Source of the DNA: Glebionis coronaria | Taxonomy: Eukaryota; Streptophyta; Magnoliopsida; Asterales; Asteraceae | NCBI GenBank assembly: GCA_025667525.1 | Contig: CM046874.1 | Coordinates: 284,442,880 to 284,506,879, forward strand | Direction: 5' to 3' | DNA: 64,000 nucleotides | Shown here: positions 46,993 to 56,676 of the stretch, in pieces | How the letters are laid out: every line of letters begins with the position of its first letter | How positions within the stretch are numbered: position 1 is the stretch's first letter | The notes under the pieces: model-generated | What the model saw: only the letters and a program-made list of their open reading frames with translations | The model's database searches: none | What the model was told of the DNA's origin: nothing | Translations under genes and position numbers: made by a program

Positions 46993-49366
46993 GAAAGAAA
47001 AGAAGAATGGGCTTTGGCCCATGACCCGACTAATAACATGTTAAGTAAAAACTCTAGAAAAACTTAAAACATCATTTAGGTTTTACAGAAAAGTTTTCTT
47101 CTTGCCTCCTTTGTGCTTCTTGCCGCCGGCCACCATAAACCATAAGGACAAACCGGACAATTTTCTTGTTGATCATTCGTGTGTACGTGATCGTGTTCAT
47201 AACCTTTTCTTTCCACGTGTTCGGTAAATTAAACACTTCCTTTTCTTTTAATTCTTTATTGAATTCATGTTTTATTTAACTAATCTTAAAAACAAGTGAT
47301 TAAAAACATGTAGATTAATTAAATCTTGGAATTAAGGGGTGTTTGGTTCGGCTTTGGGTTAGCCGAGACACAACCGAGACCTCCAAGGGTCTCGGCTTGT
47401 TTGATCTGACGCCACCGAGACCCACAAGGGGCTCAGTTTGGGTTGTTATTCGAACGCAGTGAAGGGAAAACACCCCGACCGCAGGTCGTGGTGTGGTTTT
47501 GGTGTTGACCGAGAGCCATCCGAGACCCATAGGGTCTTGGGGTTATTTTTGGCTAAGAGTGGGAACCGAACAAACCTAAGCAGGGGGAACCGGTCACAAC
47601 CGGTGTGAACCGGGCTCGGTGGGCAACCATGGCTCGGCAGTGGGTACCGAGAGCCACCAGTGGCAACCGGCTAGCCGGTCTAGCCACTGGTAGGGCTGTT
47701 GGTTTCGGCTTATATGTGGGACCGGGTTTCGGGCTCGGGTAATTTTTAAAACACGGGTTTGGGTCTCGGGTTAATTATTAAAATCAGAAAACATGTTAAT
47801 TAGATTAATTAAAATACTTTTTAATTTAATTAATTGCATGACATAGGTTAAATATTAAAATTAATATGTATAACCTAAACTATTTAACTTAGCTTAATTT
47901 AATTAAAACATGTATTTTTAATTAAATTCTATATAACGTATAGTTTAATTAATTAACCAGTTATTTAATTAATAAGCTATAACCATGACTTGTATTATAC
48001 TATTTAAACTTTAATTATTATTTATAATACATCTTATTTCTAATTATGGAAACTTACTCTTTTTGGAAACTTTCTATTTTTAGAAACTTACTATTTATGG
48101 AAACCTGCTATTTTTAGAAAGTTACTTAGTATTACAATACAAGTACTATAATACACTAATACATGAATAATACATAGTAGAACATCAGAGTAACTACAAT
48201 TAACACAATAAACAGTAAAACATGACAGAATATGTGTAACAAGCTAAAAACACACGGAACCAGTAAAACACACGTAAATCAGACAACCATACACGTCCAT
48301 ATTTCTTATGTAGTATTATCCGTCGAGGCAGAGTAGTCTTCATCGTTTCATTAGCTTCTACTGGACATAAGGTACGGATTTTCCGTCCTTTAGTAAGGAA
48401 AATCTCTTCCTTCATTAGGATTTCCCATATGAAGCCAACTGTTTTCCCCAGTAGTCACAGATTAAATGCTTATGTTTTATTAGTTACCTTAGCCATATAC
48501 ATGTAAGACTAGTTTCACCTAGTTATGGATGTACCATAACCATAACACTAGAGGCACTAGTGTTATGACTTCACCATGGCGGAGTGATAGCTCGTGGCGT
48601 CTCTTTCAGTTATTTGGCCATTTATTTATTATGTTATCATGTGGGGCGTATGGGTGCATCCTAGTTACATGTTTCAGTCAGGATTTCATCGTGAATGTGG
48701 TGTGTGCCTTGCATCCTTCACAAGGAGCTGATCCCTCCTACCCATTTACCAATTAATTAGAGGCATCCCCTCTAATTGCATGACGAGGTCACCCCTCCAA
48801 GTATTCATGCACGTTGTTGACCTCATGCCATATATTGGCTTTTGGTACATTAACTATTACAGATTTTCATAAGTAACATAAGCTATGTTTTCAGAACTAA
48901 AACCAGTTAACATGACAGACAAATAGGTTTTCCAAGACTTATTAATTTCCGTTGCTATTCATGCTTTATGCTCTTATATGCTTTCATATTCTATGTTGTC
49001 CATACTTTATTGCATATCCGTGCACTGAGCGTTATGCTCAGTCATCTAATTTTCCATGTTCCCAAACGGCAGGTACCCAAGGTCGCAAGTAGGAACTCCA
49101 GAGTATGTGCATTCGGATTGGAAGCTATCCGGCCTCTTTTACCTTATGCATTTATTCATACTTTATCATACTTTACTTATTTTGGGACATTGTTTAGTCC
49201 TTTCATTTACAGTACTTATATTGCTTGTGTGTGAGTTACTAGACTACCGATGTTTGATTCCGGTATTTCTATTTATGGTCATGAATTTTTAGTCATTTAC
49301 CTTGCATTCTTCGATGACATGCCATGATTTACTTTAGCATTCCATCTTAACAAATGGGATGTTACA
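46993..49366. mobile_element. Decayed LTR-like segment (gypsy type) with a nested MITE
   Basis: Sequence right of element D is not the continuation of element C. Its right end, GGGATGTTACA at 49356-49366, looks like an LTR terminus, and GCACTGAGCGTTATGCTCAG (49020-49039) followed by GGCAGGTACCC (49068) resembles the U5 end of gypsy LTRs. The left terminus is missing. A GC-rich block with many (A)ACCGG/CCGGT words lies at 47580-47780, and about five copies of a GGAAACTTACTATTTTTA-like 20-mer lie at 48045-48125. No coding content seen. Confidence 0.4.
47336..47576. mobile_element. Tourist-like (PIF/Harbinger) MITE
   Basis: 241 bp, starts GGGGTGTTTGGTTCGG and ends CCGAACAAACC, imperfect inverse of each other, flanked by TAA on both sides (47333-47335 and 47577-47579). 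A 3-bp TWA duplication and a G-rich GTTTGG terminus fit Tourist-like MITEs. No transposase. Confidence 0.6.
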
Positions 49367-49381
49367 CAAACTATGTGTTTT

Positions 49382-49930
49382 TTAAAAGATTATATAGAGT
49401 ATAATAAACAAAGTATTACTTGTTGTGGAAACAAAGTTCCTCTTTTGTAGAACCATCGAAGTAGTAGATAGTGTGCCATTTTTAACCATGTTATCATTAA
49501 GAGGAAGCTTTCGAGGTCGTCCACGACCTCTTTTTGTGAGTGGCATATTTTCATTTTTTGTTGGTGACCTGTATTTTTTATCTATAGATGTATACAAATT
49601 ATAAATTGACAATGGAATCTTATTTAGCAAATACTTTACAAATAGTTAGAAATGGTTATATTAAAATGTGAAGATTTACTTGATGTGATGTCTGCCAGCG
49701 GATGACGTTGTGTAGTGGTAGGAGGGAGTTTTGATGTAGTCTCTAAAGATGTAGCTGCTGGAAAGTTGTATATTGGTTTGAAGTTAAAAACATTTGCCTT
49801 CCCCATGTTTGATTGTCCATTTACTGAATTTGCAAATAAATGGAATTGTGTAATGAGCAATATTATACATATATCATGTACGTGTATCCACATGTATACC
49901 AATTGTAAGTGTTATGTACTTACCTGCTCT
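49382..49930 (-). pseudogene. AT-hook segment, probable N-terminal exons of a Helitron helicase (RepHel)
   Basis: Two exon-like minus-strand pieces. 49865-49682 encodes NGQSNMGKANVFNFKP... ending QRHPLADITS at a GTAAAT donor. About 49592-49430 encodes KYRSPTKNENMPLTKRGRGR then PRKLPLND, with the AT-hook core RGRPRK, ending at a GTAATA donor. I remember HPLADIT plus an AT-hook near the start of plant Helitron helicase-like proteins. The Rep and helicase domains are absent: the segment is cut at 49366 by the LTR-like block. A further exon-like piece (minus strand of about 50725-50650, QKLQRTLSFTEKELGQPWYN) lies upstream. Same strand as the RPA-like pseudogene, as in Helitrons carrying both. Confidence 0.45.
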
Positions 49931-51187
49931 TTGGATTGAACATACGAATTGAGTATAACCAAATTTGATTGTTTGTATCTCCCAGCATTAGTAATCCTTG
50001 CTTACGGTAAGTCATCAAAAGATATCACCCTGTTTTCTTCATTTAGTGTTTTGTTTGTCGATTTGAATTTGTTTTTTTTCTCATGATCCTCTGCAAAAGA
50101 ATGATTAAATTTAGAAGAAACTTCAGACAGTCAGAATTTATACATGAGCTACTATAAAAAAAAGAAAATACCTTCAATGTGTTTGTTTGTGTCATAATAA
50201 GAGGATATCATCTTGGTGTTAGGATACAAATTATTCAGAAATATATTGTTTGATTGATCATTGTTCGGATTAATTTTTTTATGTTGTTGTTCATATCATG
50301 ATAAAGATGCAGGTTTTTTTTGGTTGGAATTGGTAAAAGATGATAATTGTTGGGTGTTTTATGAGTTTACAAAATCATATATTGTGAAACTGATATGCAT
50401 GATTTTAGGGAACTGATATGCATGATTGTATTAACATAAATGTTTTTAAATGTTTTTTTATATAGTCAATCTTGTATTAATCATATCCACCGATTTATAG
50501 GTATTTTAATACCAAAATGGAAATTTATGATAATTGTATATATTAATTGTTTTTGATATGATTTGGTTGCAAATATCTATAATCGTCGGCATTAAAAAAT
50601 GTGAACCGAAATCGGTGGGAATAGTCACCTGCTGATATAGGGGCCTTTGTTAGTTCTGAATAGATGTTATACCATGGTTGTCCAAGTTCCTTTTCAGTAA
50701 ATGACAGGGTCCGCTGCAACTTCTGTAGGTATGATGCAACATTTTGGTAAGATGGTTAAAATTTCCAGAATAAATGCAACTTGTATACAGATGATATGAG
50801 AGGCATGGTCATACCTTATCACAAAGCTTATGCAAATTGGTCATTGCAGCAGGTGACAATATATTAGGCCGAATGGAAGTTTAATGTATGACAGACCCTC
50901 ATATGTTTATAGTTAATTAGTTAAAGGAATTGTTAACATGCATATAAAATCATAATGTAGATACTAAAAGTAAGCAACAGAAATGTATAGGTAGACAGCC
51001 AGTTAACACAAAACTCAATTTATTATTGTCTAAATGGGAAAACACCCCCATCAGAGCAAAATTATAAAATTGTTCAGCGCAACATAACAGAAAACACCAA
51101 AAACAAACAAACCAAATAAACCATTGTTCAAAATACGATATAAATAAATAAAGTCACAAAGTAAATGCCTTGTAATATGAATCCTGG
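49931..51187. other. AT-rich spacer between the AT-hook segment and the RPA-like pseudogene
   Basis: Mostly intronic or intergenic in appearance, with one exon-like piece at about 50650-50725 on the minus strand. Nothing else recognised. Confidence 0.4.
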
Positions 51188-53586
51188 TTATGCATCAGGT
51201 TCAACCTTCACTTTAACAATTTTTTTTCGCAACTGTCTGGAGCATCTGTTTGATAATAATCGTCGAGGTCAATTATCGTCCTTTTTCCAGAACTACCAGA
51301 TCCTCTCTGAGAACTATCACTTCCTGTATCACTTCCCTTAGAGCTGCTTTGAGCATCCAAAATGTTTGCATCAAGTTTTGACACAGTTGCAGTGGTACTT
51401 GGACTTTCAAGGCTAAATGGAATTTGATCAATGGTATTGAACTCGGATACTTTATCATTGACATACACGGGGGTATGAAGATCAGCTGCAGCATCCTATG
51501 AACATGATATTTACGTATTAGTAATGTGTTGTAAATAAGAATAATAATAATTGTATGATAATAAAAAAATAATTATTTTATACCTCCTGGATGAAATCCT
51601 TTTTAAACCGGGTGATCATAGCTTCATCTGCTGACATCAGTTTGACTTGATATGCATGATTGTTCTTCTTAATATGATCATCTTTGTATTCAAATCAAAA
51701 TAACAAAGTTTTGCCCAGCAAGGCATTCAGCTCACTTGGAAAGTAATCATCATGGTTTAGACCATGACGTTTGATGAGATCGGTACACTGTTCTCCACAC
51801 AGTTTGGAAATCATGTCTTCAAAAAGTAACAAAGATGCAGATCTAGTATCATCGATGACACGAGTAATAATCTTGTACTTGTAAATATAAGTGTTTATAG
51901 TTTCAGTACATTTTGTTTTAAAGTGATGCATACATATCGTTTAAATTTTTTTGATAAATAATTATAGTAGATGTGTGGATACCTCATTCGAACAACAGAA
52001 GCATAAAATTTTTTGTGATAGTAGCAATTCTAAAGTTGGTTATTACTCTCAGATTGTTTGACAGAACTGCCACATTTTTCGCATCCCAAATAGGTCCAAC
52101 TGTATTCACGATGTATCTTAAATTTTTTGGCAAAGATAATACAATGGAAGGGCTGCACAAAAATTTAAACAACAAATTATATCAAATTATATCAAATTAT
52201 TGACCACAAAATATAAATAGATTTAAGTTATTTGGAGGTTGGACAATATCGTAGCAGAATCCCTTATAATTCCGACCATCTTCTTTTGTGCCCCATCAAA
52301 AAAGTATCCGCTGTAGGTATTTTTTTACAGGAGTATACTCTTAAATTGTTTGAGCTTCTGGATCAAATACATCCCTCTGTGCATACTTATAGCAATTGAG
52401 TAAAATATTTTAAAATTTCCAATTAAAACAGATATAGCAATTGAGTTTTAATGAACTGGAATAATGTGATACCTTTGTCTAAAGGCTGCAATTTCTGGAA
52501 GATCCTCATTTATGTACACCTTTGTAGCATACATAGCATTTGAGAGAAGGAGGGTTTGACTCCGTTGTTCATATAAGTTTGAAAAAATGGTAAGTAAGAA
52601 ATACAATGTATTTGTGCATATTTGTTTAAAAGATATGTATGCTTAACATTAAAGTACTTGACTTTAGCTAATTGCAGTATAAGGACACCATGACCAAGTG
52701 TGTTTCTGTCATCATACAACTTTGAAAACTTTTGAAACCAATCATCAAAGAAACACAATTCTAGCTGGTCACCTCTATTAAAAATGAAATCACAGCAAAG
52801 AAACACAATTCCAGCCAAACATGAATTCACTTGAGTATATTACACATATATTTTTACTGTAAAAAGAAAAGTATTATCATACCTACAATCCTCAAGAAAT
52901 ATGGTCCTCCTTAGTTTGGTAGTACCAAAATAACTAAAAGGAATAGCATCTGAAATGGACATAACCGTTCCATTGAAATCTACATAATTATAAGTAAGTT
53001 AGGTGAAATTATAACAATATAATGGAAATATGTTTGTAAAATAATCAAACTAGCCAGATAATTCTGACTCTTTGAATGTTCTGGCTGTAAACACCGAGAA
53101 ATGTTCCAACTTAAACCCATGTGGGTTGTTATCAAAACTAGATAGTCTAGCAACATAAGTGTTTCTAAAAAAGTTCATCTTAAATCTATGATGGATTAAT
53201 GGGTGTTCGGAAGAATTAGAGTAGACCGAAGTTACCGATTTGGTAACATGCACCTTCATCCATTAACATTTGGAACTTGTTGATGTTGTCTTTCTTACAG
53301 GTTGCTTGCACACGATTACCCTTCCCAACACATGTACAAACATTTAAATACTATATTTGATAAAAGAAAAAAACGTTACGGATCTTGATAGACATGCTTA
53401 TACTTAGTAATTCGTGAGGTTAAAAATTAAAAGGACCTGTTGATCTTGCAAAATCATGTCAAAACTCCAGACTTCGTTAAGTCTCCCAATTCGGTGAGCT
53501 TTCCAAACACTGATGCACCTTGCCTGGATTTTCATGTCATCAAGCATGGTATCGGGATCAGACAAAGGAGTCATGTTAGGATCCAT
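51188..53586 (-). pseudogene. RPA70-like single-strand DNA-binding protein, nine-exon pseudogene
   Basis: Exons with consistent splice sites, 5' to 3': 53586-53437, 53320-about 53050, 52979-52883, 52774-52648, about 52565-52473, about 52390-52218, about 52152-51983, 51877-51584, 51495-51188. They carry OB-fold signatures of replication protein A large subunit: WSFDMILQDQQ and ATCKKDNINKF (first fold), MSISDAIPFS and LILQLAKVKYFN then NAMYATKVYINEDLPEIAAF (second fold), a zinc ribbon WTYLGCEKCGSSV...NCYYHKK, RVIDDTRSASLLLFED, and a Ser-rich tail with KRTIIDLDDYY. Lesions: a frame change near 53226, one near 52545, stops at about 52355, 52043 and 51695, and a frame change in an A run near 51225. 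Plants carry RPA-like genes in Helitrons, where they may help strand handling. This copy is dead. Confidence 0.82.
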
Positions 53587-53857
53587 GTTCTCTACTAAAA
53601 AAACACATTGATGTTAAAAGAAAGATCATAAATATATATTGTTAACAGTACACACGGACAAGAAGATGACCAGAAGTATACCAATTCTTGGTGAAGTTTA
53701 AGAAAGGTAATTGTTTATGTTAAACGCACAATGGTATTTATAATTGGTCAATTAGGTTCACCTTTTGTTTTAAAATTCGAAATTCAATTTTTTTAGGGAT
53801 TTTATCAATATTAAAGATACACGGGTTTAAAATTAACTAGCCAAGAAACCAGGGAGA
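53587..53857. other. Short spacer upstream of the RPA-like pseudogene
   Basis: AT-rich; ends with ACGGGTTTAAAATTAACTAG (53821-53840), which resembles the CTAG-ended terminus of some plant Helitrons but in the orientation opposite to the pseudogene. No other feature. Confidence 0.35.
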
Positions 53858-54139
53858 TGTTGGAAATACGTTTTTCGTATTTAGAAAGTATCGGTCACTC
53901 CAATAATATAGTTATAGGCTCGTAGTATTGTTTAATTGTTATTTACATTAGCCTGACCCATCATGTTCATGGGCCAGAGGCCCAAGTCCACTAAGGGATT
54001 TGGTATATAAACCCCTTTACACCATGGAAAGGGGTGTTGGTTGTTTACTTATCATTTCACATAATAAAAGTTTTCTTTGTTTCTCTCTCTAGAAAACAAC
54101 AACCCTCTTGATTAGATCTAAGATTATCATTATTCTACA
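53858..54139 (+). repeat. Element F 5' LTR
   Basis: 282 bp, TGTTGGAAATACG...TTATTCTACA. Contains TATATAA (54004-54010), inverted-repeat blocks TGGGCC...GGCCCA (53969-53984) and a C/T-rich run before the R/U5 end (TTTCTCTCTCTAG). Followed directly by the PBS. Confidence 0.85.
54004..54010 (+). promoter_or_regulatory. TATA box of element F LTR
   Basis: TATATAA in GGTATATAAACCCC, about 130 bp before the LTR end. Expected position for LTR transcription. Confidence 0.55.
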
Positions 54140-54141
54140 AT

Positions 54142-54155
54142 TGGTATCAAGATCC
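54142..54155 (+). other. Element F primer binding site
   Basis: TGGTATCAAGATCC, two bases after the LTR; a diverged initiator-methionine type PBS (TGGTATCA core). Confidence 0.75.
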
Positions 54156-54410
54156 ATGGAGTGATTTATGGTTTTGATTAGTGTTGTTATTTAGTTTTTG
54201 ATTGTATTAGTGGGTTTTAGGCTAGTTTATCTCAAATATTGAATTTTTTTTGTGATTTTATGGTTTGGGTTTGTAAACAAATCATCTACAAAGTTGTTGT
54301 ATTTATTTGGTTTACGTGTTTTAAAAGAAATAAAAAAAATTTCGATTTGAGTGGTGTTTTAGTGGTATTCATTTGAGATATTTGTGTTACTGTTAAGCGT
54401 ACAGTTTCTC

Positions 54411-55048
54411 TTTCGTAAAAGGGTTTTAGGAATACTTCTGACAGTTGCCTTTCGTAAAAGGGTTTTAGGATTAAGTCTGAAAGGTTGGTTTCGTAAAAGG
54501 GTTTCGTAAAAGGGTTTATTCATTTTGTTACGAAAGCCTCAAGTTACGAAAGAAATTTGTTACGAAATCTTCAAGTTACGAAAAGACTTTGTTGCGAAAG
54601 CTTCGAATTTGTTACGAAAGGAATTGTTACGAAAGAATTTGTTACGAAAGGAATTGTTACGAAAGGAATTGTTACGAAAGGTCTTTGTTACGAAATCTTC
54701 AAGTTACGAAAGGACTAAGTTACGAAAGGAATTTTGTTACGAAATCTTCAAGTTACGAAAGGAATTTTGTTACGAAATCTTCAAGTTACGAAAGGAATTA
54801 GTTACGAAAGCATTTTGTTACGAAAGGAATTGTTACGAAAGGAATTTGTTACGAAAGGATTTTGTTACGGAAGGATTTTTGTTACGAAAGCTTCAAGAAA
54901 GCATTTTGTTACGAAAGCTTCAAGTTACGAAGGAAATTTGTTACGCAAACTTCCATCAGTTACGAAAAGTTTCAGTATCAATTGTTACGAAGGTTTCACA
55001 ATCTCAAAAACAGTTACGAAAGCTCCACAATATCAATTGTTACCAAAG
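54411..55048 (+). repeat. TTACGAAA tandem array with preceding reverse-complement copies
   Basis: Four TTTCGTAA motifs, each continuing AAAGGG (54411, 54450, 54489, 54502), are followed by 30 TTACGAA-type motifs from 54528 to 55040, five of them variant (TTGCGAAAG, TTACGGAAG, TTACGCAAA, TTACCAAAG and similar). Spacing is mostly 15-17 bp. TTTCGTAA is the exact reverse complement of TTACGAAA, so the two sets could pair in RNA. Linkers are drawn from a few words (GGAATT, TCTTCAAG, GGATTTT). Because spacing is not a multiple of three, the motif falls in all three frames, giving peptides such as LLRKE, CYERN and VTKG; these are by-products and not a conserved protein. Confidence 0.9.
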
Positions 55049-55147
55049 TTTCTCAACCCCCAAAACCTGACAACAACAACACTGTTTCATAACTTTATTT
55101 CATTGCTCGATCAAAAGGTAATCTCTTTTTACATCAAGTGTTTAAAA

Positions 55148-56676
55148 ATGAATCCTCATTCATTTATGCCGACAATGACATTGCTTACCGATATTTCAAT
55201 CATCTCGGGTACCGATACCCGCCTACCATTGCTCATCAAAGACTTATTTGAAGCATGGCAAGGTCGCATGAGAACTTATATGATGGGTAAACCCAATGGG
55301 AGACTTATGGTTCAATCCATTGAGAAAGGTCCACTCGATTGGGGACAAGTTACTGTCGACAATGTGACGTGGCCAAGGTTGTTTCATGAATTAACGGATG
55401 CTAACAAAATCATTGCCGATGTGGATGAAAGGGCTGTTCAGACCATACTTCAAGCTCTTCCACCCGATATTTATCGAATGGTAAGCGAACACACAGTGGC
55501 AAAGGATCTTTGGGATCGCTTAACTGTTTTGTTACAAGGGACTTCACTAACTAAGCAGGAACGATAGTGTCAATTGTATGACTTGTTTGATAGGTTCACA
55601 TACATTCCAGGGGAAACACTTCATGACTACTACTGGCGTTTCACTACTTTGATGAATGATTTGAACGTGTATAATCTAAGGATTGCCCAGTTTCAACTAA
55701 ACACCAAGTTCTTGAACACGTTTCCCCAAGAGTGGAGCCAATATGTCACTGATGTTAAAATGATTCGGGATTTGCACAAGTCAAATTTAGATCAACTCTA
55801 TGCTTTCTTACAGCAACACGAGAAACACGTGATCCAAAAACGCATCTCTCAGGAATCTTATTTTGAACCATTGGCGTTAATGGCAAATCATCTAACTTTG
55901 CCATATCACAATTCTCCGTATGCTTTGGGACACCAATCTTCCTATCAGCCATTGTATCAAACTCCAAGCTTTCCACAGTATTCGATCTTGCCACAACGAC
56001 CTACATCTTATCAGCAACAATACTAGCAACCAGCAATATCATCACAAGGAGACTCACATCATTTACCGTATGCTTCACAACCATACTCACCTTATCAACC
56101 TCCAACAAACCCTGCCATCACTTACCCACAACATGAGGCTCCTCAACCCCATTACTCACAACATGTCAGTGCTCCTTCAAATCAGTTTGTAGCTCAACCA
56201 GCACCAGTATTCTATTGTGATGATGAGATTCCAGTCCCTGAGTTTAGACAAGGGGATAATCCTACTGATAAACTTGCTCAAATGTCTGCTTACATCACTC
56301 AAGCGTTGAATAAAAGAGGTTATAGAGGACCATCTCCAACAAACAATCAGTTGAGGAACTCTTCTAACTCTCGTCAACAAGCTACAATCCAAGATGGCAG
56401 AGTTACTGTGCAACCACTTCAGGAGAGACCCAGTTCATCTAATACTGGTGCATGTCCATTTAACACTACTACAAGGGGAAATAACACTGGCAAAATGTAG
56501 ATGATCATATGTTATAACTACAAAGGGGAAGGGCACATGGCTCGGGAGTGCAAGCAACCTAAGAGTAAGAGGGATGACACATGGTTTCAGGAAAAGATAT
56601 ACTTGGTGAATGCTCAAGCACAAGGTCGAGAGCTCGATGAAGAAGAGTTGGCATTCCTTGCAGATCCAGGAGTGTA
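55148..56676 (+). pseudogene. gag: Element F gag with in-frame amber stops and a damaged zinc knuckle
   Basis: Start MNPHSFMPTM chosen as the first ATG past the repeat array. One continuous frame gives copia gag: FEAWQGRMRTYMMG (about 35-50), LPPDIYRMVSEHTVAKDLWD, LYDLFDRFTYIPGETLHDYY, FLNTFPQEWSQYVTDVK, a Gln/Pro/Tyr-rich part, zinc knuckle CYNYKGEGHMAREC (56510-56551) and FLADPGV. Stops in frame: TAG at 55565, 56024 and 56498, and TAG at 56674 where the element ends. In the zinc knuckle the second Cys is Tyr. I remember CYNCKGEGHMARxC as the family form. Not functional. Confidence 0.88.

Larger units (their letters stand above)
53858..56676 (+). mobile_element. Element F: copia-type retrotransposon fragment (LTR, leader, gag)
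   Basis: Plus strand: 282-bp LTR, iMet-type PBS, a leader holding the TTACGAA array, and gag. Similarity ends at ADPGV (56673); no protease, integrase, RT or second LTR follows. The LTR begins TGTTGGAAATACG, like element D, and the first 60 bases of both LTRs are alignable, so the families are related. Truncated, non-autonomous. Confidence 0.82.

Noticed and set aside
51984..52175. 63-codon minus-strand frame (MLFKFLCSPSIV...)
   Set aside because: Out of register with the zinc-ribbon exon of the RPA-like pseudogene that occupies the same bases.
53821..53840. Helitron 3' terminus (ACGGGTTTAAAATTAACTAG)
   Set aside because: Orientation is opposite to the RPA-like pseudogene and no clear stem of the usual hairpin precedes it; recorded only as a hint.
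54528..55048. CRISPR array
   Set aside because: Motif is only 7-9 bp, linkers are repeated and not unique, and the context is a plant copia leader.
54525..55070. 181-codon LRKE/VTKG repeat protein
   Set aside because: All three frames are open through the array because the repeat contains no stop; the period is not a multiple of three. By-product of the repeat.
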